A stretch of 64,000 bases of DNA from Enterococcus lactis (lineage in GTDB: Bacteria > Bacillota > Bacilli > Lactobacillales > Enterococcaceae): assembly GCF_015751045.1 (NCBI RefSeq), contig NZ_BNJW01000011.1, forward strand, positions 34,782 through 98,781. Reading direction: 5' to 3'. The notes beneath the pieces are model-generated. The model made no database searches. It was not told the origin of the DNA and saw nothing but the letters and a program-made list of their open reading frames with translations. Both the position numbers and the translations under genes were made by a program. Numbering within the stretch: the first letter of the stretch is position 1; every line of letters starts with the position of its first letter. Positions 18,750 through 29,134 of the stretch are shown here, one piece after another.

Positions 18750-20075
18750 TTAATCAAAAATATTTGTAAAGAAACCCTTGATTTTATTTTTTACATTTTC
18801 TCCGGATTCTTTTGGTTCCGGCTCATCGTAGACTGTTTCTTCAGGTGCTTCATAGCTTTCATATGTGTTTGTTGTTTCTTGTTCAACTACCATTTGACGA
18901 GCTGCTGAGGTCTCACCTGTAACAGCAATTTTTGCCAATTGATACACTTCGCTCAAGTTTGCTGAATAATCAACGATACTTATTACATTTGTAAATACCG
19001 GGTTTCTCAGTCCCATGTGATTTGGAACATACAGTTTCACATTTACGCCGAAGATTTCTTGCGCCAAGTCCACAACACCTGGAAGACTAGCAGCTCCGCC
19101 TGTCAATACGACGCCACCTGGCAACTCTAATGCTTCGATTTGGTCCAATGCATCTTTTGCTTTGTTGAAAATCTGTTCCATACGAGCTGAAATAATTTCT
19201 GACAAATAGCGTTCATCGACTTTCACTGGTTCTGACTGGCCAATTACATCTACTGGAAACTCTTCATCTGGTGATGTCCGTTCTGGATATGCATCCCCGT
19301 AATTTATTTTCAACGCTTCTGCATTGTTAAAAGACGTATTTAATACAATAGAGATATCTTTAGTGACAAATTCGCCACCTTCTTGGTCGAGACTGGTAAA
19401 CTTCAATTGCTTATCATGCATAACAGCTGTTGTCGTTTGGCCACCACCCATATCAATAACGATCGTACCAAAATCTTTTTCTCCGTCAGAAAGAATTGAT
19501 TCTGTCAGCGCTAAAGGAGTAATAACCATTTCATTGACGATTAATCCGGCGTTTTCCACGCATTTACGTATGTTATGGATGATCGTTTTTGGTCCGGTAA
19601 ACAACAGACCGTACATTTCTAATCTTACGCCGATCATTCCACGAGGGTCTTTGATTCCCTCGAATCCATCGACAGTAAAATCTTGTGGCAAAATTGACAC
19701 GATTTGACGTTCAGGAGGTATTGAACGAACAAGGGCAGCAGAAGCCACATTTCTGACATCTTCATCGGTGATTTCCTTTGAATCTCCGTTAACTGCAATC
19801 ATTCCCTGGCAATTTTCTACTTCAAGCATGTTTGCTGGCAAACCGACACTTACGCCTTTGATCTGGATACCTGCTTTTTCTTCTGCTTGTCGTACTGCTC
19901 GTTGTATCGCTTGGACCGTTTTATCGATATCAACGATAATGCCTCGGTTAATCCCTTCTGATTTTGCGTTTCCTACTCCAATAATATTCATTTGGCTGTC
20001 GATATATTCAGCCACGACAACTTTAACAGATGTCGTTCCAATATCAAGGCCTACATACATTCCTGTTTTTGCCAT
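18750..20075 (-). CDS. ftsA: Cell division protein FtsA
   Basis: A 441-residue actin-like ATPase that tethers FtsZ to the membrane. Actin-fold phosphate loops are GLDIGTTSVKVVVAE near the N-terminus and IDMGGGQTTTAVM near residue 208. The adenosine loop is GGVVLTGGAASLPGV near 318. The C-terminal amphipathic membrane-targeting helix is KIKGFFTNIFD. It is separated from divIB by 155 bases, which may hold an extra promoter for ftsA and ftsZ. Confidence 0.97.
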   Translation of the reverse strand: MAKTGMYVGLDIGTTSVKVVVAEYIDSQMNIIGVGNAKSEGINRGIIVDIDKTVQAIQRAVRQAEEKAGIQIKGVSVGLPANMLEVENCQGMIAVNGDSKEITDEDVRNVASAALVRSIPPERQIVSILPQDFTVDGFEGIKDPRGMIGVRLEMYGLLFTGPKTIIHNIRKCVENAGLIVNEMVITPLALTESILSDGEKDFGTIVIDMGGGQTTTAVMHDKQLKFTSLDQEGGEFVTKDISIVLNTSFNNAEALKINYGDAYPERTSPDEEFPVDVIGQSEPVKVDERYLSEIISARMEQIFNKAKDALDQIEALELPGGVVLTGGAASLPGVVDLAQEIFGVNVKLYVPNHMGLRNPVFTNVISIVDYSANLSEVYQLAKIAVTGETSAARQMVVEQETTNTYESYEAPEETVYDEPEPKESGENVKNKIKGFFTNIFD

Positions 20076-20143
20076 GAATGGGATTCCCTCCTACTTACTA
20101 TTCCATATACAAGCGAACAACTAGCGTCCGTTTTAAAATATAC

Positions 20144-20172
20144 TTATTAATAGATATATTCACTGCTTTCAA
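20144..20172 (-). promoter_or_regulatory. Candidate sigma-A promoter for ftsA-ftsZ
   Basis: In the 155-base divIB-ftsA gap the minus strand has TTGAAA, 17 bases, then TAATAA. This is the largest internal gap in the cluster between mraZ and divIVA, and an extra promoter in front of ftsAZ is common. The match is only moderate. Confidence 0.4.
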
Positions 20173-20230
20173 TTCTACCATAAATTACTGGTTTTTAGAA
20201 AGTACATTCTTACTTTTTAAAGTTGTTTTA

Positions 20231-21472
20231 TCAATTTTCATTTAAACTTGACGGAGTTGTACTTGGATTGTCTTCTATTTGACTTGTTTCACTTGAATTA
20301 TTTGAATCAGATGAGCCGTTTGTATCAGACGATTCAGGTGTATCTGCTGCTTGCGTTTCTGCCTCTTCACTTGACCCATTTGTTTGATCCGCGTTTTCTT
20401 CACTTCCAGTTGTTTCTTCCGTTTGGTCCGATTCTGCCGTTTCTTGAGTACTGCTGTAAGGATATGAGTAGATGCCAACTTCCATGTCGATCACACCTTT
20501 TTCATCTATGTCTTTGGCTACTTGCGAATAATATTTCATTTGGTTCGCAAGATTATTGATATTTACAATGACTTGATTGCCATCATTCATGTTCAATTGG
20601 ATCAGGTTTTTATTACTTGCTCTTGGTGTATACTTGATTTCAGAGATTGCTTTTTGCAATTCTGATGATAACTGATTGTATTGCTTTGTTAATTCTTTGA
20701 TTTTTGCTGAATCTTTGAACTCTTCTAAGATAGGGAGATTTTTTGTAGGATTTGCTACTTTTTCATCTAATACTGTTCCATTTTCAATTACTGGATAGTA
20801 TTGATTATCTTTTGCAATCAAAGCGATTTCTTTGTATTCTGTCACATCCAAATCGAACTCATTTATCCCTTTGAAGTGTATAGCTGCTTTTTCGATTCTC
20901 GGCTGTGCTTTTTTTAGCCGTTCGATATAAGTGGATCGATCGAAATACTGCCCCCAGACATTTTCTCCCAATGACAATTTGGTATCAGAGATGATTTCCT
21001 GACTGTTGACTACCTTATTACCTGACACTGCAACTGCTTGTAGCTTGCTATAAGGAGAAACATAATAGATCAAAAAAATCAGCGGTATGCCCAATACAGT
21101 AATAATCAATGCTAACCGACGAAACAGTACTTTATGCCTTTGACTTTTTAAATTGGGGAGACGATTCAAAAAAGAACCGTTATACGGGCCACCGTTTTTC
21201 TTTTGCTTGATCTCTTCAAAAAATTCGATTTTTTTCTCGGACTGGCTTTCTGACTGGCTTGTTTCTTGCTGTTCCTCTTGAACCGTTCTTTCTTCTTCAG
21301 AATCTGAAAGGGGTGTGTCTAATGGTGTGTCTTCTTTTTTTGGCTCTTGGTTTTTCATCCCTTGTTCTGCCAGATATTTTCGGTTAGCCTTTTGCCAAGG
21401 AGTCAAATTGTTTTCATCAGAAGACGAATGAGACAATTTTTTAGGTTCTTTTTTCTTACTCACTAAGACCAC
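20231..21472 (-). CDS. divIB: Cell division protein DivIB/FtsQ
   Basis: A 413-residue bitopic membrane protein of the FtsQ-FtsL-FtsB divisome complex. A charged cytoplasmic region (about 1-115, Glu/Gln/Ser-rich) precedes one membrane helix (ALIITVLGIPLIFLIYYV). An extracellular POTRA domain (SKLQAVAVSGNKVVNSQEII) and a beta domain follow. The last 75 or so residues are a low-complexity Ser/Thr/Asn/Glu tail, longer than in many relatives. The start is GTG at 21472, or a GTG three codons later at 21463 that has GGTGG five bases upstream. murG ends five bases before it. Confidence 0.93.
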   Translation of the reverse strand: MVLVSKKKEPKKLSHSSSDENNLTPWQKANRKYLAEQGMKNQEPKKEDTPLDTPLSDSEEERTVQEEQQETSQSESQSEKKIEFFEEIKQKKNGGPYNGSFLNRLPNLKSQRHKVLFRRLALIITVLGIPLIFLIYYVSPYSKLQAVAVSGNKVVNSQEIISDTKLSLGENVWGQYFDRSTYIERLKKAQPRIEKAAIHFKGINEFDLDVTEYKEIALIAKDNQYYPVIENGTVLDEKVANPTKNLPILEEFKDSAKIKELTKQYNQLSSELQKAISEIKYTPRASNKNLIQLNMNDGNQVIVNINNLANQMKYYSQVAKDIDEKGVIDMEVGIYSYPYSSTQETAESDQTEETTGSEENADQTNGSSEEAETQAADTPESSDTNGSSDSNNSSETSQIEDNPSTTPSSLNEN

Positions 21473-21477
21473 CGCCT

Positions 21478-22566
21478 TTATTTTTTGATTATTTGATTCA
21501 CTACGTCATAAAGACGTTTTGAAGCATCAGGGATGCCTTGTTCTTTAGAAGCTCGGCACATTTGCTTTTGCAATTCTTCATCATCCATGATTTCGTTAAT
21601 TGTCTGACTTAGTGATTCACCCGTTAGCTCATTATCCGCAATCATTTTTGCTGCTCCTGCATGAACAAGACTCATTGCATTTTTAGTCTGATGATCATTC
21701 GTAACATATGGACTGGGAACAAGCACTGCCGGAAGCCCCAAAGCTGTAAATTCTGCGATCGAAGTTGCACCAGCACGTCCCACTAGCAGATTGCTCGAAG
21801 CCATGACTTCTGCCATGTTTTTGATGTAAGGCTGGACACTAATGTTTTGTATTTCAGGATTTATTTTATTTAGGATTTCTTCATAATATCTTTCTCCTGA
21901 AGCATACAAGACTTGATAAGAGGAAGGAATATATTCACTTAAAAAAACCGATACCGCTTGATTGATTTTAAGTGCTCCTTGACTGCCGCCAAAAATCAAG
22001 ACTGTTTTCTTTTCTGGATCCAACCCAAATGTTTTCAAAATATCTGATTTTTTAGTATCTGCTACTTCTTGTGCTCGAGGATTACCTACAAGGACTGATT
22101 TGTTTTCAGGAAAAAAAGGAGCCGCATCTTTGAATGAAAGAGCGATCCGATCCACATATCGGCTTAAAAATTTATTGGTAACACCTGGTACACTGTTTTG
22201 TTCATGGATAATAGTTGGAATTCCCATTTTTGATGCAGCATACACTACCGCTCCGGATACATATCCTCCAGTACCGATAACGATATCTGGTTGAAAATCA
22301 CTGAGGATTTTTTTTGCTTGACGGATACTCTTAAGAAACAATCGGATTGTCTTGATATTATGCATGGAAATTTTTCGTTTAAAGCCTTGAATCTCCAAAG
22401 TATGGAAAGGCATTCCTGTATCAGGGACAATTTTATTTTCCAGACCACGTTTTGCTCCCACATACATGAATTCAGCATTCGGTTCTTGAGTCTTCACATA
22501 ATTGACAAAGGCAAGAGCCGGATAAATATGTCCTCCCGTTCCTCCGCCTGTAACCAAAATTTTCAT
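21478..22566 (-). CDS. murG: UDP-GlcNAc:lipid I N-acetylglucosaminyltransferase MurG
   Basis: A 362-residue peripheral membrane GT28 enzyme that adds GlcNAc to lipid I to make lipid II. The N-terminal [14 protein letters not shown] loop, the second glycine-rich loop [10 protein letters not shown] near 188 and the nucleotide-sugar block [26 protein letters not shown] near 262 are all intact. It lies between murD and divIB, 5 bases from divIB. Confidence 0.97.
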   Translation of the reverse strand: MKILVTGGGTGGHIYPALAFVNYVKTQEPNAEFMYVGAKRGLENKIVPDTGMPFHTLEIQGFKRKISMHNIKTIRLFLKSIRQAKKILSDFQPDIVIGTGGYVSGAVVYAASKMGIPTIIHEQNSVPGVTNKFLSRYVDRIALSFKDAAPFFPENKSVLVGNPRAQEVADTKKSDILKTFGLDPEKKTVLIFGGSQGALKINQAVSVFLSEYIPSSYQVLYASGERYYEEILNKINPEIQNISVQPYIKNMAEVMASSNLLVGRAGATSIAEFTALGLPAVLVPSPYVTNDHQTKNAMSLVHAGAAKMIADNELTGESLSQTINEIMDDEELQKQMCRASKEQGIPDASKRLYDVVNQIIKK

Positions 22567-22591
22567 TTTTTATCGCTCGCTTCTACTTTTT

Positions 22592-23953
22592 CTATTTTAA
22601 TTGATTCACAGCTTCCATGAATCGGTTTCCTCTAGTTTCAAAATTAGGGTATTGATCCCAGCTGGCATTCGCTGGTGATAATAAAATCACATCACCATCT
22701 GTACTGTTTTCTAATGCTAAAGGAACTGCTTGTTCTACAGAATCGGCTGTTACTATCGTTTCGATGCCTGCTTTTTTTCCAGCATCGATCAATTTTTCTT
22801 TTGTTTGACCAAATACGATCATTGCTTTGATTCCTTTTAGTGAAGGAACCAATTCATCAAATGTATTTCCTCTATCTAATCCGCCTGCCAATAACACGAC
22901 CTTAGCCGTTTCAAATCCGCTTAGAGCCATTTTAGTCGCTAAAATATTGGTTGCTTTTGAATCATTATAAAATTTTCTGCCTTGAATCTCTCCTACATAT
23001 TGCGTACGATGCGGCACGCCATGGAATAAATGCAACGTTTGTCGTATAGCTTCATTTGATACACCATACAATTTTGCTACAGTAATAGCAGCTAGCGCAT
23101 TTTCTACATTATGCGTACCTGGTACGCCAAGTTCAGAAATTTCCATTATTTTTTCTTTTCTATAATAAATTGCGTGATCGTCAGCATACACACCGTCTTC
23201 CAACACTTCTTTTGTCGAAAAAGGCAGGACGCGTGCTTTTGTTCTTTGCGCTAATTCTTGTAGTTCTGACTGATTCCAGTTAAGAACCAGATAATCTTCA
23301 GCTGTCATATTTTTTTGAAGGTTCCATTTAGCTTTGACGTATTCTTTTCTTGTGCCATGATAATCAATATGTGCTTCATAAATATTGGTGATCACCGCTA
23401 TATGAGGATGGAAATCTGTGATTCCCATGAGTTGAAAACTAGATAACTCCATCACGATTTTATCTTCTGGTTTCGCTTCTTGCGCGACACCACTTGCTGG
23501 ATACCCAATATTTCCTGCTAAACGGGCAACTCCTTTGTCTACGCCTGCATTCAGTAGTAGTCCAGTCATCGTTGTTGTCGTGGTTTTTCCATTCGTTCCT
23601 GTAATCCCAATAATTGGGCATTCCGCTACTTCGTAAGCTAGCTCCACTTCCGTAATTACCGGAATACCCATTTCTTGGGCTTTTGCTACTAAAGGATGGC
23701 TGTAGGGAATCCCAGGATTTTTGACCATCAACGAAAATTCTTCATCTAGTAATTCGATTGGATGACTGCCTGTTATTACTTTTATCCCTAAAGAAAGCAA
23801 TTCTTGTGCTTCCGGATTTTCATCAAAAGGTTTTCCGTCATTAACGGTGACAAGTGCGCCCAATTCATGTAATAATTTGGCCGCACTTACTCCGCTTTTT
23901 GCGAGTCCTAAGACAAGCACTTTTTTATTTTCATATGTTGATATTTTTTTCAT
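22592..23953 (-). CDS. murD: UDP-N-acetylmuramoylalanine-D-glutamate ligase MurD
   Basis: A 453-residue cytoplasmic Mur ligase that adds D-Glu to UDP-MurNAc-L-Ala. The N-terminal Rossmann-like UDP site ([17 protein letters not shown]), the ATP P-loop [14 protein letters not shown] near 118, the central HIDYHGT block and the C-terminal FYNDSKATN motif near 312 are present. It follows mraY by 13 bases. Confidence 0.97.
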   Translation of the reverse strand: MKKISTYENKKVLVLGLAKSGVSAAKLLHELGALVTVNDGKPFDENPEAQELLSLGIKVITGSHPIELLDEEFSLMVKNPGIPYSHPLVAKAQEMGIPVITEVELAYEVAECPIIGITGTNGKTTTTTMTGLLLNAGVDKGVARLAGNIGYPASGVAQEAKPEDKIVMELSSFQLMGITDFHPHIAVITNIYEAHIDYHGTRKEYVKAKWNLQKNMTAEDYLVLNWNQSELQELAQRTKARVLPFSTKEVLEDGVYADDHAIYYRKEKIMEISELGVPGTHNVENALAAITVAKLYGVSNEAIRQTLHLFHGVPHRTQYVGEIQGRKFYNDSKATNILATKMALSGFETAKVVLLAGGLDRGNTFDELVPSLKGIKAMIVFGQTKEKLIDAGKKAGIETIVTADSVEQAVPLALENSTDGDVILLSPANASWDQYPNFETRGNRFMEAVNQLK

Positions 23954-23966
23954 TTCCTGTCATCTC

Positions 23967-24929
23967 CTACCAAACGATCCATAATGTGATCAATGAAGTC
24001 ACAATGCTGATCAACCAAAAAACTGTATCAATCTTCCACTCCGACCATCCGCACATTTCAAAATGATGGTGGATTGGAGACATTTTAAAAATTCGTTTTC
24101 CCGTAAGTTTAAAGGATGTAACTTGAAGCATCACACTTGCAGTTTCCATAACATAAATCAAGCCAATCAAAAGCAATGTCCACTCTTGGTTCAGCATCAT
24201 AGAAATTGCCGCTAAAAGTCCGCCCAAAGCTAATGAACCAACATCTCCCATAAAAATCTTGGCAGGTTTCCGGTTATAGACGAAGAATCCAAGTAAACCA
24301 CCTAAGACACTGAGACAAATGATTAATACATCATACTGATGCTGATGCCAAGCAATCAGACCGTAAGCTGCAAAAGAGATGCTGCCTAAGCCAGCAACTA
24401 ATCCATCGATACCATCCGTCAGATTGACCGCATTTGAAAATCCAACAAGCCAGAAGATAGCGAAAACCCCATAAATGATTCCTAAAGGCAGATCCAGCCC
24501 AAAGAAATTCAATACACCTGGATAGCCTTCAGAACGGTAAACAAGATAAAAGATGATTCCCCCTAGAACCTGTCCAATCAGTTTCTGTTTCGAGTTCAGC
24601 CCCATGTTTCTTTTCTTGAAGATCTTTATAAAATCATCAAGAAAACCAATTACTCCATATAATGCTAATACAAAAAGCAAGATGAAAAGAGTAGGAGTCA
24701 GCTGTTTTTGCCAAGCTCCAACCCAAATCCCTGTCAAAATAGAGCCGATCAGAAACACTAAGCCGCCCATTGTAGGAGTTCCGGCTTTGATATTATGCCA
24801 CTTTGGTCCCTCCTCGCGAATCGCCTGACCTTGCTTTTTCATTTGAAAGTAACCAATAAATAGCGGCATTGCGGCAATCGTCATTGCACAACTGCTGACA
24901 ATGGGAATCAATGCTTGTGTCCATTCCAT
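23967..24929 (-). CDS. mraY: Phospho-N-acetylmuramoyl-pentapeptide transferase MraY
   Basis: A 320-residue polytopic membrane enzyme that makes lipid I from UDP-MurNAc-pentapeptide and undecaprenyl phosphate. It carries GPKWHNIKAGTPTMGG near 40, the catalytic aspartates in GFLDDFIK near 95, NAVNLTDGIDGLVAG near 167, FMGDVGSLALGG near 225 and the signature MSPIHHHFEM near 288. About ten membrane helices are predicted by eye. Confidence 0.97.
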   Translation of the reverse strand: MEWTQALIPIVSSCAMTIAAMPLFIGYFQMKKQGQAIREEGPKWHNIKAGTPTMGGLVFLIGSILTGIWVGAWQKQLTPTLFILLFVLALYGVIGFLDDFIKIFKKRNMGLNSKQKLIGQVLGGIIFYLVYRSEGYPGVLNFFGLDLPLGIIYGVFAIFWLVGFSNAVNLTDGIDGLVAGLGSISFAAYGLIAWHQHQYDVLIICLSVLGGLLGFFVYNRKPAKIFMGDVGSLALGGLLAAISMMLNQEWTLLLIGLIYVMETASVMLQVTSFKLTGKRIFKMSPIHHHFEMCGWSEWKIDTVFWLISIVTSLITLWIVW

Positions 24930-24954
24930 GCTCTTTTCTCTCCTATTTCTCTTC

Positions 24955-27147
24955 TTATTCTTCTAAAGTAAAATTAAGTTTTTCTTTTGTGATTTTTTCA
25001 TATGGAGCAAGTTCTTGTTTGACACAATAACCATCCCCATCAAAACTAACTTCGATACCAAGGATTTTCCCTAGCTTCATGATATCTGCTTTTGACCATC
25101 CAGTTACATCAGGCATCAGCTTGTCGCCGCCAGTATATAGAATCAGTTTTTCTCCAGAGATCAACTGATCACCGTTGGCAGTAGATTGTTTTTGTACTTT
25201 TTTCCCGTTACCGATAACGACAGGTTGCAGTCCGCTTTTTTGAGCATCCGCTGCTGCAACATCTGCTTCTAGATTACGATAATCGGCTACGGATACTTTT
25301 TCTGTTTTGGTTTCTGTATCCGTATCTTCTTCAGTTTCTTTAAAATCCATTGCCCGTTTCATCAATGGATTTGCGATTTTAGCCAAAGCCATTCGATCAT
25401 ATGTCTTAGGGTGTTTCATTGTTAGATACAAGACATAGTCTGGATCTTCAGAAGGAACCATCTCCACAATCGAATACAGGTAGGCTGTATCTCCTGTTTG
25501 GTATCCCCCTGTATCAGAAGCGATTTGGGCTGTTCCGGTTTTTGCCGATACATTGTATCCAGGTACACTATATACGCCATAAGCACTACCGTAGTTTTCG
25601 CTTTCGACAACATCTCTCATATATTCACGGACTTTTTCTGTTGTTTCTTTTGAAAAAGGTTGTCCTAGAACTTCTGTTTGAGTTGTTCGCTCTTCTCCAG
25701 TTTGAGGATCCACTACTTTGCTGATATATCGAGGTTGAATCATTGTACCGTTATTCGCAATAGAAGTGAAAGCTTTCATCATTTGGAAATTCGTCACACC
25801 TACCGCTTGTCCATAAGCACTCATTGCTCGGTCGACAATATTTGATGTAGGCAAAGCACCATTTACTTCGTCATCTAATCCAGAATGGGTACTTTGTCCA
25901 AATCCTAGTTTTTGTAAATAATTGTACCATCGTCCGCCTAATCGCTGTTCCAGTATGACCATCCCGACGTTACTTGACCATGAAAGAGCTTGACGCATGG
26001 TCAGCACACCTTTTTCACCAAAGTCATGGTCATTGATCGTCGCATCTTCTACTTGGATTTTTCCAGATTGGAAGGTTTCATTCTCGTTGAATTCTCCTTC
26101 TTCGATAGCGGCTGCAGTAGTGAAAACCTTCATGGTTGATCCTGGCTCATAACTATCTTGTACCAAGAAATTACGCCAGATAGCATCTTCTCCAGTCAAA
26201 CCTTCCATTGTTTCGGGATTGAAAGTAGGACGCTGCCCCATCGCCAAAATCTCTCCAGTTTTTGCTTTCATCAAGACTGCTGTCAATTCTTCCGGTTGAT
26301 ATTCTTCATTTACTTGATCCATCAGTGTTTCCAAATAACTTTGTAGTCTACTGTCCAAAGTCGTGTAGATATCTTGTCCATCAACAGCTTTTTCTTCTTC
26401 TGCTACTGTACCTGGCAGAGGATTTTGAAAATTATCTTTTTGATAAATAATCTTACCATCTTTACCGCTCAAAATATCATTGTAAGCAGACTCCAAACCT
26501 AGTTTACCAACTAAGCCATTCTCATCTTTGTCTGGAACTGCATATCCGATAAAATGAGAAGAAAAGACGCCATTTGGATACATCCGAGCCTGATGGTCGA
26601 CAAAGTAAAGACCAGCGACACCTTCTTTTTTCATATCTGCTTCGATGTTTTGCTTGGTTTCTTGGGAGATATTTTTCCCATAGCTACCAAATTCAACTTG
26701 ATATAGCTCTTTTTTTGCGCCGTCTTCTAAAATATTCAGTGCATCTTTTTTGTCTATAGAAAGATTCTTATGCAGGATTTCTGCTATTTTATCAAAATTC
26801 TTTTCTTCGACATACAGTTTTTTATCCCCAGAAGTATATGTTTTTGAGAGTATCGCTTTAATTGAATAAGAGGAGGCATCTTCTGCGAGCGCCACACCGT
26901 TACGATCATAAATCGTTCCTCTTTTTGCTTTTACTACTTCACTTCCTTGGTACAACTGTTTTGTTTTTTCAGCTAATGAGGTACCAGCAACATGACCTCC
27001 AATAACGATATACGAGAAACGGACGGCAAATAAAAAGAACAATCCAATACTCGTAGCAAATAAAATGATACCTACTTTTTTGCGATTGTTCATCGGATTT
27101 AGATTTTTCTTTTCCATAAACCGCCGAATTTTATTTTTAAGACTCAT
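24955..27147 (-). CDS. pbp2X: Division penicillin-binding protein PBP2x (FtsI class)
   Basis: A 730-residue class B penicillin-binding protein, the septal transpeptidase that works with FtsW. One N-terminal membrane helix (about 26-50) is followed by a dimerisation domain. The transpeptidase domain has STMK (337-340, nucleophile Ser337), SSN (391-393) and KTG (536-538). The C-terminus has two PASTA-like segments (about 600-730), the second starting MPDVTGWSKADIMKLGKILG. It lies between ftsL and mraY. All catalytic motifs are intact. Confidence 0.95.
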   Translation of the reverse strand: MSLKNKIRRFMEKKNLNPMNNRKKVGIILFATSIGLFFLFAVRFSYIVIGGHVAGTSLAEKTKQLYQGSEVVKAKRGTIYDRNGVALAEDASSYSIKAILSKTYTSGDKKLYVEEKNFDKIAEILHKNLSIDKKDALNILEDGAKKELYQVEFGSYGKNISQETKQNIEADMKKEGVAGLYFVDHQARMYPNGVFSSHFIGYAVPDKDENGLVGKLGLESAYNDILSGKDGKIIYQKDNFQNPLPGTVAEEEKAVDGQDIYTTLDSRLQSYLETLMDQVNEEYQPEELTAVLMKAKTGEILAMGQRPTFNPETMEGLTGEDAIWRNFLVQDSYEPGSTMKVFTTAAAIEEGEFNENETFQSGKIQVEDATINDHDFGEKGVLTMRQALSWSSNVGMVILEQRLGGRWYNYLQKLGFGQSTHSGLDDEVNGALPTSNIVDRAMSAYGQAVGVTNFQMMKAFTSIANNGTMIQPRYISKVVDPQTGEERTTQTEVLGQPFSKETTEKVREYMRDVVESENYGSAYGVYSVPGYNVSAKTGTAQIASDTGGYQTGDTAYLYSIVEMVPSEDPDYVLYLTMKHPKTYDRMALAKIANPLMKRAMDFKETEEDTDTETKTEKVSVADYRNLEADVAAADAQKSGLQPVVIGNGKKVQKQSTANGDQLISGEKLILYTGGDKLMPDVTGWSKADIMKLGKILGIEVSFDGDGYCVKQELAPYEKITKEKLNFTLEE

Positions 27148-27552
27148 TTACTTCACTTTCCTTAAATTGTCGTCATTAATAGACAATCCTTTTTCTTCTG
27201 CGATTTGTTTAATCCGTTCAGTACGAGAAAGTTCATTTTTTTCTTGTTCTAAACTCGTTTTTTCTTGCTTTTTATCCTTGATTTCTGTTTGTATTGATGT
27301 GATTTCTTTTTCAGCTCCGCTGATATTTGTACGCAACATGACTGTTAAAACACACAAAGCAACAATAGCAATCGCCACGCTTGCCACAGCAATTTTTTCC
27401 AAAGCAGAAATCTGCTTCAATCGTTTTGCTGGTGATTGTGGAAGAATGATTTCTTGATTCGAAGAAGAATCTGGCATTTGTTGTTCTGGCTGATCCACCA
27501 ATTCAGGTAAATCATATTCGTACTCTTGCATTTTCTTTAATTCTGCCATCAT
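27148..27552 (-). CDS. ftsL: Cell division protein FtsL
   Basis: A 134-residue bitopic protein of the divisome. A cytoplasmic region rich in acidic and Gln residues precedes a single membrane helix (ALEKIAVASVAIAIVALCVLTV). A short extracellular leucine-zipper-like coiled coil follows, full of Lys/Glu, and ends in IKQIAEEKGLSINDDNLRKVK, the typical FtsL C-terminus. The start is ATG 27552 or the ATG right after it, both following AGGAGTAGA. It abuts pbp2X. Confidence 0.92.
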   Translation of the reverse strand: MMAELKKMQEYEYDLPELVDQPEQQMPDSSSNQEIILPQSPAKRLKQISALEKIAVASVAIAIVALCVLTVMLRTNISGAEKEITSIQTEIKDKKQEKTSLEQEKNELSRTERIKQIAEEKGLSINDDNLRKVK

Positions 27553-27553
27553 T

Positions 27554-28513
27554 CTACTCCTCTTTCATTCTTATTTTTTCTGCAATACGTAACTTTGCAC
27601 TGCGTGATCGATTGTTTTCTGCTAACTCTTCCTCTGAAGGAAGGATTGGTTTACGAGTAATGACTTTCAGTTCCGGTTGAAATTCGTCAGGTATGACAGG
27701 AAGTCCCGGTGGTAAATCTTGAACCGTACTATATTCTTTAAACATACTTTTGACAATTCTGTCTTCTAATGAGTGGAATGTGATCACACTGATTCTTCCA
27801 TTGACTTTCAATAACCGGATTGCCTGTTCTAAAGAGGCCTCTTCGGCACCAAGTTCGTCATTTACTGCAATCCGCACAGCTTGAAAAATTCTTTTTGCAG
27901 GATGCCCGCCTTTTCTTCTTGCGGGAGCTGGGATGACTTGTTTAATGATTTCGACAAGCTCACCAGTTGTTTGGATTGGTTTTGTTTTTCGTACTCGTTC
28001 GATTTCACGAGCAATTTGTTTGGAAAATTTCTCCTCGCCATAGCGGAAGAAAATCTTTACTAATTCATGGTAGGAATATTCATTAATTACGTGATAAGCG
28101 GTTAAAGGAGCTGACTGATCCATACGCATATCCAAGGGTGCATCTTGATGATAACTAAATCCACGTTCTGCTTCATCTAGTTGAGGAGAGGAAACCCCTA
28201 AGTCATACAAAATACCATCTACCTTATCTACATACTCACTCAAGCGTTCTTCTAATTCTCTGAAATTCGCTTTGATAAATGTGACCATCCCTTGTTCGAC
28301 ATAAGAAGCTAAACGCAGCTTGGCGTGATCGATTGCTTTTTGATCTTGGTCAAACGCATACAGGTGCCCTTTAGAACTTAGTTGGCTCAATAAATATTCA
28401 CTATGTCCGGCACCGCCGAGTGTACAGTCTACATAAACGCCATCCGGTTTGATGTTCAATCCATCTACCGTTTCTTTCAACATGACTGTATAGTGTTGAA
28501 ATGTTTCAGTCAT
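27554..28513 (-). CDS. rsmH: 16S rRNA (cytosine(1402)-N(4))-methyltransferase RsmH (MraW)
   Basis: A 319-residue SAM-dependent methyltransferase for C1402 of 16S rRNA. The N-terminus [13 protein letters not shown] is followed by the SAM motif [15 protein letters not shown] near 30, then [22 protein letters not shown] near 100 and [21 protein letters not shown] near 212. It is the second gene of the dcw cluster, and its stop nearly touches ftsL. Confidence 0.97.
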   Translation of the reverse strand: MTETFQHYTVMLKETVDGLNIKPDGVYVDCTLGGAGHSEYLLSQLSSKGHLYAFDQDQKAIDHAKLRLASYVEQGMVTFIKANFRELEERLSEYVDKVDGILYDLGVSSPQLDEAERGFSYHQDAPLDMRMDQSAPLTAYHVINEYSYHELVKIFFRYGEEKFSKQIAREIERVRKTKPIQTTGELVEIIKQVIPAPARRKGGHPAKRIFQAVRIAVNDELGAEEASLEQAIRLLKVNGRISVITFHSLEDRIVKSMFKEYSTVQDLPPGLPVIPDEFQPELKVITRKPILPSEEELAENNRSRSAKLRIAEKIRMKEE

Positions 28514-28533
28514 TAGTCAGCCTCTTCCTATTC

Positions 28534-28965
28534 TTATAGTCCGAAATCAATCATATTTTCAGCAATTTCGTCAAAATTCTCTTCTGCTTCTGCAGAAAAA
28601 TCTTCCCATCGTGTCTCATCCCAAATTTCAATTCGGTTAGATACGCCGATGATTACGCACCCTTTTGTCAAAGCTGCATAATTTCTTAACGTGCTTGGTA
28701 TATTGATCCGTCCTTGTTTATCAAGTTCGCATTCAGTGGCAGCCGAATAGAAGAATCGCACAAATGTACGTGCGTCTTTTTTAGCCAACGGCATTTCGTT
28801 CAGCTTAGCTTCCAGATTTTCCCATTCGCTCATCGGATAGCCGAAAAGACAACCATCCAATCCGCGTGTCAGAACAAACTTTTCGCCAAGTTCTTCACGA
28901 AGTTTTGAGGGAACGATTAAACGTCCTTTTGCATCAATATTATGTTGGAATTCACCCATCAACAT
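28534..28965 (-). CDS. mraZ: Transcriptional regulator MraZ
   Basis: A 143-residue AbrB-fold regulator made of two SpoVT-AbrB repeats. The first is [24 protein letters not shown] and the second [21 protein letters not shown]. MraZ forms ring-shaped oligomers and binds repeats in its own promoter to control the dcw operon. Those repeats are visible just upstream. It is the first gene of the cluster. Confidence 0.96.
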   Translation of the reverse strand: MLMGEFQHNIDAKGRLIVPSKLREELGEKFVLTRGLDGCLFGYPMSEWENLEAKLNEMPLAKKDARTFVRFFYSAATECELDKQGRINIPSTLRNYAALTKGCVIIGVSNRIEIWDETRWEDFSAEAEENFDEIAENMIDFGL

Positions 28966-29004
28966 TGAAAGCCCCCCATTCCTCCACTAACTAAAATTAG
29001 TCTA

Positions 29005-29028
29005 CCACAATCCCCCACTTTCTACCAC
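29005..29028 (-). promoter_or_regulatory. MraZ-binding boxes in front of mraZ
   Basis: On the minus strand GTGG occurs three times at exact 10-bp intervals (GTGGT, GTGGG, GTGGT; plus-strand ccac at 29005, 29015 and 29025). A further GTGG overlaps the ribosome binding region 21 bp on. Tandem GTGG-type pentamers separated by 5 bases are the known MraZ operator, so autoregulation is likely. The sigma-A promoter itself is not obvious. Confidence 0.75.
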
Positions 29029-29087
29029 CTTTTCTAGGAAATCCGGGAACAACTTTTTTTATTCATAAACATTTTTTTAAGAATCAA

Positions 29088-29128
29088 GCTGCAAAAAGCC
29101 TTTTAAAAGACTTTTTACAGCTTTTCTG
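29088..29128 (-). terminator. Hairpin between the DUF3397 gene and the mra operon
   Basis: A long imperfect inverted repeat, with core AGCTG-AAAAAG-CTTTT pairing to AAAAG-CTTTTT-CAGCT, lies right after the DUF3397 stop codon. The following U-run on the minus strand is weak. It probably limits read-through into mraZ. Confidence 0.55.
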
Positions 29129-29134
29129 CTTTTT

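Noticed and set aside
17757..20124. Several plus-strand frames over ftsZ and ftsA (up to 127 codons)
   Set aside because: They are antisense shadows of strongly conserved genes, with no ribosome binding sites and no family features.
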